A DNA stretch of 7,129 nt. Origin: Chamaesiphon sp. (GTDB lineage: Bacteria > Cyanobacteriota > Cyanobacteriia > Cyanobacteriales > Chamaesiphonaceae). The translations under genes were made by a program, and so were the position numbers. The notes below the pieces were generated by a model. The model was given only the letters and a program-made list of their open reading frames with translations. It was not told where the DNA came from and did no database searches. Below are positions 1 to 6,057 of the stretch, piece after piece (position 1 is the first letter of the stretch; each line of letters starts with the position of its first letter). The stretch is from contig JAJAYU010000413.1 of assembly GCA_026786125.1 (NCBI GenBank), positions 1-7,129 on the forward strand. The letters run 5' to 3'.

Positions 1-405
1 CCATTTTTCCGCATGGCTATTTCCAAAGTAGAAATGACCATCTCCAAAGTCGATCTTCAAATTGCCCGTCACTATATGGAGGAACTTTCCCATCCAGATA
101 ATAAAGAGCAGTTTGAAGTATTATTCGATCGGATCACCAATGAGTACAATCTCGTCCGCGACATGGTACTGCGGATCTCTGGGCATGAAAAATTCCTAGA
201 CGACAATCCCGAACTCCAGCGATCGATTCAACTCCGCAATGGTAGCATCGTACCCTTGGGATTCCTCCAAGTCTCCCTGCTCAAACGCCTCCGTCAACAC
301 GGCGGTGCGGGGATGATCTATTCTCGCTACAGCAAGAAAGAACTCCTCGATGGCGCGCTACTCACCATCAATGGGATTGCCGCTGGGATGAGAAATACAG
401 GGTAG
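1..405 (+). CDS. ppc: Phosphoenolpyruvate carboxylase, C-terminal part (5' end outside window)
   Basis: PEP carboxylase makes oxaloacetate from PEP and bicarbonate in the cytoplasm, feeding the TCA pathway and aspartate-family synthesis. Only the last 134 residues are here: the frame is open from base 1 (Pro-Phe-Phe-Arg), so the ATG at 13 is internal and not the start. Family landmarks are the segment SIQLRN followed by LLKRLRQ, and the invariant C-terminus [10 protein letters not shown]. Aligning by eye to the E. coli enzyme, the lysine at 46-48, the arginine of QLRN (235-237) and the asparagine of the final RNTG (394-396) correspond to Lys773, Arg832 and Asn881, which bind the inhibitor aspartate. 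The pocket on this side is therefore intact, although sensitivity in cyanobacterial enzymes varies and cannot be read from this fragment. The stop codon is followed immediately by heptamer repeats. Identification is secure; the N-terminal catalytic part is not visible. Confidence 0.96.
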   Translation, partial: PFFRMAISKVEMTISKVDLQIARHYMEELSHPDNKEQFEVLFDRITNEYNLVRDMVLRISGHEKFLDDNPELQRSIQLRNGSIVPLGFLQVSLLKRLRQHGGAGMIYSRYSKKELLDGALLTINGIAAGMRNTG

Positions 406-426
406 TTGATAATTGATAATTGACAG
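406..426. repeat. Heptanucleotide tract, TTGATAA type, 3 units
   Basis: Two perfect TTGATAA units (406-412, 413-419) are followed by a variant TTGACAG (420-426). The tract begins one base after the ppc stop codon. Period 7 with no spacers fits the short tandemly repeated repetitive (STRR) sequences known from cyanobacteria. The last unit overlaps a TTGACA, which is probably chance. Confidence 0.75.
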
Positions 427-433
427 ATCTGTA

Positions 434-557
434 GTTGGGTTGAAGAATGTTGGCGAAGCCTCTCCGTGAGGAGACAACCCAACACACTCCAACAAAGTAT
501 CTAGAGTGTTGGGTTTTCTCCGATGGGAGACGCTCCGCGAACGAGGCTCAACCCAAC
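434..557. repeat. 124-bp nested inverted repeat, MITE-like or dispersed palindromic element
   Basis: The ends are perfect 10-bp inverted repeats: GTTGGGTTGA at 434-443 and its complement at 548-557. Inside lies a second, stronger hairpin: 470-485 pairs with 506-521 in 15 base pairs with one mismatch (C475/T516) and a 20-base loop. An additional 5-bp pairing (458-462 with 543-547) could join the outer and inner stems. Outer stem, inner stem and loop together can fold almost the whole segment as one structure. There is no coding capacity for a transposase. The GTTGGGTTGA and AACCCAAC words resemble intergenic dispersed repeats I associate with cyanobacteria. Lying just past ppc, it could also act as a transcript-end or stability structure; no T-run follows the stem. 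Confidence 0.65.
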
Positions 558-560
558 CTA

Positions 561-602
561 CCAACTCCCAACTCCCAACTCCCAACTCCCAACTCCCAAC
601 TC
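561..602. repeat. STRR array, six perfect copies of CCAACTC
   Basis: Six head-to-tail identical copies of CCAACTC (561-567 through 596-602) are followed by CCA and then the ATG of the next gene at 605. There are no spacers and no sequence variation between copies, which suggests recent expansion or active homogenisation by slippage. Because 7 is not a multiple of 3, the array reads as a 7-residue repeat (NSQLPTP in one frame) if translated. It occupies the place where a ribosome binding site for the small gene would be. Confidence 0.9.
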
Positions 603-604
603 CC

Positions 605-832
605 ATGTGGCAAATCACCATCAACTGCTCCGCTGACGACTGGAGAATAAACGGTACAGCTTTTAAAACCCTTGTCGCCAAGTATCCAGCCACATTACTG
701 TCATCAAAAAAGATGCATGGTGACGAACGACGGATCATGGAATATCAGATCGAAAACGTCAGTGATGCCGAAGATTTCACTGACGAATGTATGACCTTAG
801 CGGGATTTACAGCAGCGTTTGAATCTCTTTGA
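605..832 (+). CDS. Small conserved-looking hypothetical protein, 75 aa
   Basis: I do not recognise this protein. The ATG at 605 lies directly after the CCAACTC array, and the frame runs to TGA at 830-832. The sequence is acidic, soluble and of mixed alpha/beta appearance: an N-terminal strand (WQITINCSA), a helical middle rich in Lys/Ala, then a likely strand (RRIMEYQIENV) and a C-terminal helix (DAEDFTDECMTLAGFTAAFESL region). There is no signal peptide, membrane segment or metal-binding cluster; the two cysteines (residues 8 and 62) are far apart. The reading frame extends upstream through the repeats to an ATG at 506, but that stretch would encode repeat-derived NSQLPTP copies, so 605 is the better start. 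No Shine-Dalgarno is visible. Codon use is normal for the neighbourhood, which supports a real gene, but it is short and evidence is limited. Confidence 0.6.
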   Translation: MWQITINCSADDWRINGTAFKTLVAKYPATLLSSKKMHGDERRIMEYQIENVSDAEDFTDECMTLAGFTAAFESL

Positions 833-895
833 TTTGCTGTCTAGCTGTGTTAATCTCACATCTTATATTGGTAGAAAAATACTATTGATAGGCGT

Positions 896-970
896 AGATC
901 TGTGGGTACCCATTAAGGGCATCCCTACAGGTAAATTGTAGGGGTGCCCCTTGTGGGTACCCACAGATCT
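896..970. repeat. 75-bp palindromic element between convergent genes, possible bidirectional terminator
   Basis: A perfect 17-bp inverted repeat (896-912 against 954-970, AGATCTGTGGGTACCCA and its complement) flanks a second stem: 915-929 pairs with 937-952 through about 15 pairs, with one bulged C (947) and one G-T wobble, closing a 7-base loop (930-936). The whole element can form one long hairpin. It sits between the end of the small + gene and the end of the minus-strand dehydrogenase, and begins 6 bp beyond the dehydrogenase stop. This is where a terminator for both directions would be expected. Only a short T4 (974-977) follows on the + side and no T-run on the minus side, so it is not a textbook intrinsic terminator. 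The GTAGGGGTGCCCC and GGGTACCC words look like a dispersed cyanobacterial intergenic repeat. Confidence 0.8.
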
Positions 971-976
971 GTGCTT

Positions 977-2038
977 TTAATAAAGATCTGGCGAAGGATA
1001 CAAGAGAATTTTATAAGTATCTGCCGTTGGTTTTGTTGCTTGAGCTACAGCTTTATCTAGATCCTTGAGCTGATATCGATCGCTAATCAATGCGTCCACA
1101 TCAATGCGATGATTAAACACTAAGTCTGCTGCTAATGCTTGTACCCTAAACGAAGAACTATAACTACCCATTAAATCTATTTCCCGTCGATACAAAATGT
1201 TAGGATTGATCGGGATTTCTAGTTCATCAGGAAACTCCGCAAAAAATAGAATCTTTCCACCCTTACGGGTACAATCTAAGGCTTGAAAAAATGCTTTGTC
1301 ACTTGGTACAGCGAGGATCGACGTATCCACGCCTAAGCCACCAGTTAAAGCTTGGATTTTGGCAGTCAGATCGGGATCTCTAGCATCGAAGGCTGCTTCA
1401 GCTCCGACAGATAACGCCTTTTCCACTCTGGCGGGAATCAGATCGGTTGAGATTGCTCTGGCTCCAAAATGTTTAACCAACATAATAAACATTAACCCAA
1501 TCGGCCCAGCTCCAGTAATCAAAACTGTATCGCCAGCTTGAATATTCGCTTTTTTAACAGACTTGAGACAGCAATTTGTTGGCTCGACAAAACTTGCTTG
1601 TTCATCGGTAACTCGATCGGGAATTGAGATCAAACCACCATTGCGGACGATATGTCCTGGTACTTTGACATATTCAGCAAAACCGCCACCACTGGGGGTA
1701 AATCCGGCGGTGGTGGTGATGTTTTTGTAGACATCACACATCGAATAATTTTCGTGGAGACAGTAGTTGCAGTGCATACAGGGAATATGGTGCATCACCA
1801 CCACCCGCTGCCCAACTTGCCAATCGCGAACATCGTCACCTACTTTACTAATTACACCAGCCGTTTCGTGACCGAATATTCTGGGTGGTTCATACAGCGG
1901 ATACAGGATTTTTTTGATGTCTGATTGGCATAATCCAACTACTTTCACCTGTACGAGTACTTCATCTGTGGCTAGTTCAGGAATTGGAATATCTTCGTAA
2001 CTGAGATGATTGACTCCACGAAATACTTGGGCTTTCAT
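977..2038 (-). CDS. Zinc-dependent medium-chain (MDR) alcohol/polyol dehydrogenase
   Basis: This is a cytoplasmic NAD(P)-linked oxidoreductase of the zinc-containing MDR superfamily, nearest in look to the sorbitol, galactitol-1-phosphate and threonine dehydrogenase branch; its substrate cannot be read from sequence. The length of 353 residues is normal for the family. The N-terminal catalytic domain has the catalytic-zinc residues Cys37 (CQSD) and His57-Glu58 (GHETAG), and Glu152 (VEPTNCC). The structural-zinc loop is complete, with Cys87, Cys90, Cys93 and Cys101 (C-x2-C-x2-C-x7-C). The Rossmann domain starts with GAGPIG at 176-181, and Asp199 at the end of the second strand favours NAD over NADP. 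The ATG at 2036-2038 gives a normal N-terminus (MKAQVF); a weak GGAAA lies about 10 bases upstream. It follows crr6 by 5 bp and is probably co-transcribed with it. No active-site residue appears missing. Confidence 0.93.
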   Translation of the reverse strand: MKAQVFRGVNHLSYEDIPIPELATDEVLVQVKVVGLCQSDIKKILYPLYEPPRIFGHETAGVISKVGDDVRDWQVGQRVVVMHHIPCMHCNYCLHENYSMCDVYKNITTTAGFTPSGGGFAEYVKVPGHIVRNGGLISIPDRVTDEQASFVEPTNCCLKSVKKANIQAGDTVLITGAGPIGLMFIMLVKHFGARAISTDLIPARVEKALSVGAEAAFDARDPDLTAKIQALTGGLGVDTSILAVPSDKAFFQALDCTRKGGKILFFAEFPDELEIPINPNILYRREIDLMGSYSSSFRVQALAADLVFNHRIDVDALISDRYQLKDLDKAVAQATKPTADTYKILLYPSPDLY

Positions 2039-2043
2039 AATAA

Positions 2044-2517
2044 TTATGTTTCCAACAATGCAAACAAGCCGTCATCCAGCTCATAGCCTAGCATTTGAGT
2101 CATGAACTTGAGTCGATCAATACCTTGGAGCTGTTGATGCTGCAACCAATTGGTGAGTAGAAAGACACGGTGCATCACCCACAGTTCTAGAGCTTCGGGA
2201 TTGTACTGGATCCCATCCTTGAGGCTGAATTGATGGGGAATTAGCATCGCCACATATCTCGCTAGTTCGCCAGCTTGCCAATCGAGCAGGAGCGGTAGAT
2301 AGGGGTAATGAGCATCCAGCCGCAGAAACCACAGCCGAATTTCGGGGATTTCTGATAGTTCGCGGGGATCTTGAGGATCTTGGGGATAATCGATCGAGAA
2401 CTTAATTTCTAGGTCAAATTGTCTGGGATGCTGTGCTAGCCACGATTCGATCGCGATCTCAATGGTGGCTAGGTCTAAATTCTGGATTGCATCACTGCCA
2501 ACACTAATGGTTGTCAT
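2044..2517 (-). CDS. crr6: CRR6-family NdhI maturation / NDH-1 assembly factor
   Basis: The protein (157 residues) matches what I recall of the CRR6 (DUF1817) family, found in cyanobacteria and chloroplasts. It is a soluble factor needed to assemble the hydrophilic arm of NDH-1, acting on the iron-sulfur subunit NdhI, and so supports cyclic electron flow and respiration. The recognisable core runs from about residue 59 to 120: EIRLWFLRLD, then YLPLLLDWQAGELARY, MLIPHQF, and GIQYNPEALELWVMHRVF. There is no signal peptide, membrane segment or cysteine cluster, as expected for an assembly factor rather than a cofactor carrier. The segment YPQDPQDPRE (44-53) contains a small duplication. The start is the ATG at 2515-2517, without an evident Shine-Dalgarno. 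It is the first gene of a two-gene minus-strand unit with the dehydrogenase. Identification is from memory of the family pattern, not a search. Confidence 0.75.
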   Translation of the reverse strand: MTTISVGSDAIQNLDLATIEIAIESWLAQHPRQFDLEIKFSIDYPQDPQDPRELSEIPEIRLWFLRLDAHYPYLPLLLDWQAGELARYVAMLIPHQFSLKDGIQYNPEALELWVMHRVFLLTNWLQHQQLQGIDRLKFMTQMLGYELDDGLFALLET

Positions 2518-2762
2518 AGTTTAGAGAGTCAGTATAAATAATTTATTAATACTAGACGTAGTTTAAAATAATATTATAAATGTTAAGATACTGGAAAAAT
2601 CGCTAAATCTAACCAAAATCCATATATTTAAAGAAGTCAGATTGCCCAGTTTCCAAATCCAGCACGACGTGATGCTGTTATAACCAGTCAGTCTCAAGCT
2701 ATAAAAAATTATATTTTCGCCATATATTAACAACTGATATTTATTTCTGGGAGGAATGACTC
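2518..2762. promoter_or_regulatory. Divergent AT-rich intergenic region holding promoters for crr6 (-) and the membrane protein gene (+)
   Basis: This 245-bp stretch separates oppositely transcribed genes and must hold start signals for both. For the minus strand, a perfect TATAAT lies at 2578-2573 and a TATACT at 2536-2531, but neither has a good TTGACA at the right distance. For the + strand, TATATT at 2710-2715 and TATAAC at 2679-2684 are -10-like, again without a convincing -35. AT content is much higher than in the flanking genes. No tRNA, small gene or strong repeat is seen. Exact start sites cannot be fixed from sequence. Confidence 0.45.
2749..2755 (+). promoter_or_regulatory. Ribosome binding site GGGAGGA that fixes a GTG start
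   Basis: GGGAGGA is a strong Shine-Dalgarno and ends 7 bases before the GTG at 2763. The ATG at 2756 is closer, but its frame closes after six codons. The spacing and reading frame therefore select GTG 2763. Confidence 0.8.
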
Positions 2763-4778
2763 GTGCAAAACAGTAAACGTCAAAAAATTGGGAATCAATT
2801 AGTCTCTGCTTGGAAGAAATTTCAACCGCGCCAAAAATCAGGCAGTAGAAAGGGCAATCAGACAGAAGTCGATCAATCGGATCCCCTGAGGCAGACGATC
2901 GAAACGGGCGAGACTATTGCCCATCCAGGCGAAGATCCACAACCAAAAGCTGTGAATAAACGGATTAATATTCCCAGTCGCGACCTCTTTAACGAGATGG
3001 TAGCACCGATTAGTAAGCTTAATTTACCAACTGTTCACGTCGAACCGTGGTCGGCATTTTGGGCTGTTTTAACCGCAATGGTTGGTGGTACTGGGATTAC
3101 CAGTTATTTATTGTTGATTGCCGTACCCCCAACACCAAACTGTCAAGGCGTTTTACCGCTCTCCGTCGATAGCGAACGGCTGTATTGTGCTCAAGTTGGG
3201 GCTGAAACCAAGGAAGTGCCAAAGCTACGCAGCGCGGTTAATTTAGTCCAAAATTGGACAGATAGCCATCCGCTATATGCTGAATCCCAGCGGTTGCTAA
3301 AATCTTGGTCGGAAGATTTGATCCGAATTGGGCGTAAGCAAGTAAATGAAGGTAATATTCAACAGGCGATCGCAACGCTGAAAATCGTCCCAATCACTAG
3401 CCCCATCTACGATCTCACCCAAGAAACGATCACCAAATGGTCGATTCAAGCTCAAGATAGTAGCAAAATCGATGATAAATTTGAGCAGGCGATGAAGTCT
3501 GGTGAATGGAACCAGGCATTTGCGGTGCTCCAATCAGTCCAACGAATGAAGGGGTCTTATTGGAGTTCTTATAAGTACGATCAGATGGCTTCCAAACTCG
3601 CCAAAGAGCGAGATGGTTGGGACAGACTCCAAGAAGCCAAAGATGCCCTAGAAGCTAAAGATGGCGATGACTACAATGTCCGCGCCAAACGGATCGCTTT
3701 GGCAGTCAAAGCTGCTGCCAAAAAACAGCCAGTAGTCGAAGCACCATTGCCAAAAGAACCAGCACCGATTCTTAATGCGATGAAGCTGGCTAACCAGATT
3801 GATAAGAGTACCTATGTTTATCAAGAAGGGCAAACTCTACGGGCTAAATGGAGCAAGCATTTAATTGATTTAAGCGTCGATTTGTACAAAGCACAAAACT
3901 TTAACGAAGCAATCTCGATCGCTCAAAAAGTGCCTCAGGACGTGTCTAGTTATGCCGAAGCTCAAGATTGGGTCAAGCTCAACCAAGCCCACGTCTGGGC
4001 GGGTAAACGCCATATACTAGCGTTGATGGATGCGATCGCCCAAGCCAAGAAAATCCCCAAAACTAGTACGATTTATACCTTAGCTCGCACAAAACAATCC
4101 AACTGGCAAGGAATGCTCAAACAGCAAACCCAACTCCAATGGGCAAGAACTATTGCCAGCTTCCAGCAGCCTGCAACTCTAGCTTTGGCAATCCAAACCG
4201 CCAAACAAGTTCCAGCCCAAAGTGAAGTAGGTCAGACAATTCAATCAGAAATGTCTACCTGGAGTCAGCAAATTGAAACTGTTGATAATCGGATTCTGCT
4301 CGTTAAAGCCAGACAAATCGTCAGCAATAGTGATTCCCTCGCCAACCTCAGAGCAGCCGTAAAACTCACAGGTAAGATTACTAAAGATCGCCCAATGGGT
4401 GAGGAAATCACGGCTTCTGTAGCTGAATGGACCGAAAAAATCCAAGTGATCGAAGATCGCCCCATCCTAGCTCAAGCGATCGAGACTGCCAAGCAAGGAC
4501 ATCTATTTCAAGCGATTACCGTAGCTAGTCGAATTACCGCTGGCAGATCCCTCTATCCAGATGCCCAATCCCAAATTCGCTATTGGAGCCTAACACTACA
4601 AGAAATTGCCGATCGACGGACACTCGATCGAGCAATTGCCACTTATCGCAAGGGGAATATCTCGAACGCGATCAACTTAGCCGCCACTATCAGCCGGAGC
4701 AGCCCGATCTATGACGATGCTCGTGTCTATATATCTAATTGGCGGTTGCTCCTAGCACCTCGCTCGGTTCGGAATTAG
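2763..4778 (+). CDS. Single-pass membrane protein with C-terminal Trp-marked helical repeats
   Basis: I cannot name this 671-residue protein. The N-terminal 95 residues are polar and very basic at the start (KRQK, WKKFQPRQKSGSRK), which by the positive-inside rule places them in the cytoplasm. One hydrophobic segment follows at about 98-120 (AFWAVLTAMVGGTGITSYLL), so most of the protein should lie outside the plasma membrane. Cys127 and Cys142, just after the membrane segment, could form a disulfide. The rest is alpha-helical and built of degenerate repeats ending in S-x-x-Y-x-x-A-Q-x-x-[IL]-x-x-W. Tryptophans at 182, 226, 363, 448, 500, 556, 608 and 660 mark the units, and the last four intervals are 52-56 residues. 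Each unit carries an A-[IL]-x-x-A core, as in TPR-like helical hairpins. No enzyme motif is visible. The start is GTG, chosen by a strong Shine-Dalgarno. An FHA-kinase gene follows after 73 bp. Such proteins may carry automatic labels such as chromosome segregation ATPase, but no ATP-binding motif is present here. Confidence 0.85.
   Translation: MQNSKRQKIGNQLVSAWKKFQPRQKSGSRKGNQTEVDQSDPLRQTIETGETIAHPGEDPQPKAVNKRINIPSRDLFNEMVAPISKLNLPTVHVEPWSAFWAVLTAMVGGTGITSYLLLIAVPPTPNCQGVLPLSVDSERLYCAQVGAETKEVPKLRSAVNLVQNWTDSHPLYAESQRLLKSWSEDLIRIGRKQVNEGNIQQAIATLKIVPITSPIYDLTQETITKWSIQAQDSSKIDDKFEQAMKSGEWNQAFAVLQSVQRMKGSYWSSYKYDQMASKLAKERDGWDRLQEAKDALEAKDGDDYNVRAKRIALAVKAAAKKQPVVEAPLPKEPAPILNAMKLANQIDKSTYVYQEGQTLRAKWSKHLIDLSVDLYKAQNFNEAISIAQKVPQDVSSYAEAQDWVKLNQAHVWAGKRHILALMDAIAQAKKIPKTSTIYTLARTKQSNWQGMLKQQTQLQWARTIASFQQPATLALAIQTAKQVPAQSEVGQTIQSEMSTWSQQIETVDNRILLVKARQIVSNSDSLANLRAAVKLTGKITKDRPMGEEITASVAEWTEKIQVIEDRPILAQAIETAKQGHLFQAITVASRITAGRSLYPDAQSQIRYWSLTLQEIADRRTLDRAIATYRKGNISNAINLAATISRSSPIYDDARVYISNWRLLLAPRSVRN
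3366..3373. repeat. HIP1 octamer GCGATCGC
   Basis: This highly iterated palindrome typical of cyanobacteria lies inside the membrane protein gene. It is useful mainly as a marker of the host lineage. Confidence 0.85.
4032..4039. repeat. HIP1 octamer GCGATCGC
   Basis: Second exact copy, also within the membrane protein gene, in the codons for DAIAQ. Confidence 0.85.
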
Positions 4779-4786
4779 TGAACAAT

Positions 4787-4818
4787 GGTGGGTGGTGAAT
4801 GGTGGATGGTGGATGGTG
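4787..4818. repeat. Degenerate heptanucleotide tract, GGTGGAT type, 4.5 units
   Basis: The units are GGTGGGT, GGTGAAT, GGTGGAT, GGTGGAT and a partial GGTG, head to tail. The tract fills most of the 73-bp gap between the membrane protein gene and the kinase gene. Its last bases (GATGGTG, 4812-4818) are complementary to CACCATC at 4838-4844, giving a possible 7-bp hairpin just ahead of the kinase start. Confidence 0.75.
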
Positions 4819-4851
4819 TTTTAGGGTGGGAAATACTCACCATCTAGGATC

Positions 4852-6057
4852 TTGGCTATTTTAGTGAAAAATATTCAGATTTCGTTGTGGGATGAGGGTA
4901 AAAGTCACGTTTTACAACAGTGGCAGTTTATTCCATCCGCAGCACCGATTCAGATTGGTCGATCGCCAGCATATCAAATTGCGATCGCTCGACCATCAAT
5001 TTCTAGACTTCATGCCACAATTACCTATACTAGTCTCCGCCAGGGTGGTGGCTACTGGGAAATTAGCAACCACAGTGCTAATGGCACATTTGTCAATAGC
5101 TTTTCAATAAATAAAGTATTATTAACTGACGGCGATCGAATTCAACTAGCTCAAGACGGGGTGCTATTGACCGTTGGGCTAGATGTCAAACTAGTCGAGC
5201 CAGTTGTCTGCCAGCACCTAGACAACCCCGCTGATACCCTATTCTGTACCCATTGCGGTGAACCAATTGTGGTTAGCCATCGGATTCGGAATTACCAGAT
5301 CCTCAAAACCCTGGCAATCGGCGGTATGGGCACGACTTATTTAGCTTGGGACACGGCTAAAATGTTGGTGCTCAAAGAGATGAATGCGGACATGGCAGAA
5401 ATTCCCAAAGCACGGGAATTATTTGAACGAGAAGCCAAAATTCTCCAAAATCTCCACCATCCAGGGATTCCCCAATACTACGATTTCTTTGTTGCCACTG
5501 GCCGCAAATATCTAGCGATGGAGCTGATCCACGGGCAGGATTTGGATCTGTATATCCTAGAACATGGGGTCGTCACATTGGATCAAGCGATCGACTGGAT
5601 GATCCAATTATGCGAGATTTTGGGCTATATTCACCACCAACAACCGCCCCTAATTCATCGGGATGTCAAACCCGCTAATATTCTGGTGAGGGCAATCGAT
5701 AAACGGATCTTCTTACTCGATTTTGGAGCGGTCAAAGAAACTGGAACTCTCGGCGGTACTAAAATCGGCGCACCTGACTACATGGCACCAGAACAAAACA
5801 ATGGTCAACCCTGTACTCAGTCGGATTTGTACGCCATTGGCCCTACCTTGATTTTTCTGCTCACCGGACGTAATCCGGCTGAATTCTTGGAGTTACAACC
5901 AGATGGCTATCGTTTTGATGTTGCTTCAATTCCCACAATTACGCCGCCAGTTCAAAGCCTGATCGATAAAGTTACCCAACGTCGATCTCAAGATCGTTAT
6001 CTGACGGCAAGAGATTTGGCGCAGGCACTCAAGGAGACTTTAGGCTTTGGACTTTAG
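4852..6057 (+). CDS. FHA domain Ser/Thr protein kinase (Hanks type) with a three-Cys linker
   Basis: This 401-residue cytoplasmic kinase has no membrane segment. The FHA domain, which binds phosphothreonine, spans about 33-110 with all key residues: Gly36-Arg37, Ser51-Arg52, His54, Asn73 and NGTFVN at 77-82. A linker at 120-136 has Cys120, Cys132 and Cys135 (with His122), like a zinc ribbon lacking one Cys. The kinase domain runs from about 148 to 397: glycine loop LAIGGMG (154-160) with Ala155 where the first Gly is usual, ATP lysine Lys175, probable helix-C Glu194, catalytic HRDVKPAN (269-276, Asp271), DFG (290-292), APE (312-314) and SDLYAIG. Threonines 297, 299 and 303 lie in the activation segment, and the HRD arginine suggests control by phosphorylation there. 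The start is uncertain: TTG at 4852 has AGGA only 2 bases upstream, and GTG at 4864 is the alternative; an in-frame stop at 4822 rules out anything earlier. The C-terminal residues are encoded by heptamer repeats. Confidence 0.94.
   Translation: MAILVKNIQISLWDEGKSHVLQQWQFIPSAAPIQIGRSPAYQIAIARPSISRLHATITYTSLRQGGGYWEISNHSANGTFVNSFSINKVLLTDGDRIQLAQDGVLLTVGLDVKLVEPVVCQHLDNPADTLFCTHCGEPIVVSHRIRNYQILKTLAIGGMGTTYLAWDTAKMLVLKEMNADMAEIPKARELFEREAKILQNLHHPGIPQYYDFFVATGRKYLAMELIHGQDLDLYILEHGVVTLDQAIDWMIQLCEILGYIHHQQPPLIHRDVKPANILVRAIDKRIFLLDFGAVKETGTLGGTKIGAPDYMAPEQNNGQPCTQSDLYAIGPTLIFLLTGRNPAEFLELQPDGYRFDVASIPTITPPVQSLIDKVTQRRSQDRYLTARDLAQALKETLGFGL
4981..4988. repeat. HIP1 octamer GCGATCGC
   Basis: Third exact copy, inside the FHA-coding part of the kinase gene. 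Confidence 0.85.

Noticed and set aside
420..448. TTGACA (420-425) with AAGAAT 17 bases later as a promoter for the small gene
   Set aside because: The -35 lies in a heptamer repeat unit, the -10 matches only four of six bases, and it would start transcription inside the inverted repeat; too weak to annotate.
561..602. Possible CRISPR array
   Set aside because: The repeats are 7 bp, directly adjacent and without spacers; no cas genes are present.
506..604. Upstream extension of the 75-aa gene from the ATG at 506
   Set aside because: The added 33 residues come from the inverted repeat and CCAACTC array, so the extension is probably an artefact of repeat DNA being open in this frame.
447..650. 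Open frame on the + strand running through the inverted repeat and the heptamer array
   Set aside because: Its product is translated repeat sequence (NSQLPTP copies) and it overlaps the better-supported gene at 605 in another frame.
358..738. Minus-strand open frame of 126 codons
   Set aside because: It overlaps the ppc end, the repeats and the small + gene; its protein is low in recognisable structure and contains repeat translation (GVGSWEL).
1652..1924. + strand open frame with an HHHH run opposite the dehydrogenase gene
   Set aside because: It is the antisense of the zinc-binding region; the His run is the complement of ordinary codons there, and no start signals support it.
2756..2776. 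ATG at 2756 as a start downstream of the GGGAGGA site
   Set aside because: Only one base separates it from the Shine-Dalgarno and its frame closes after six codons; GTG 2763 opens the 671-codon frame.
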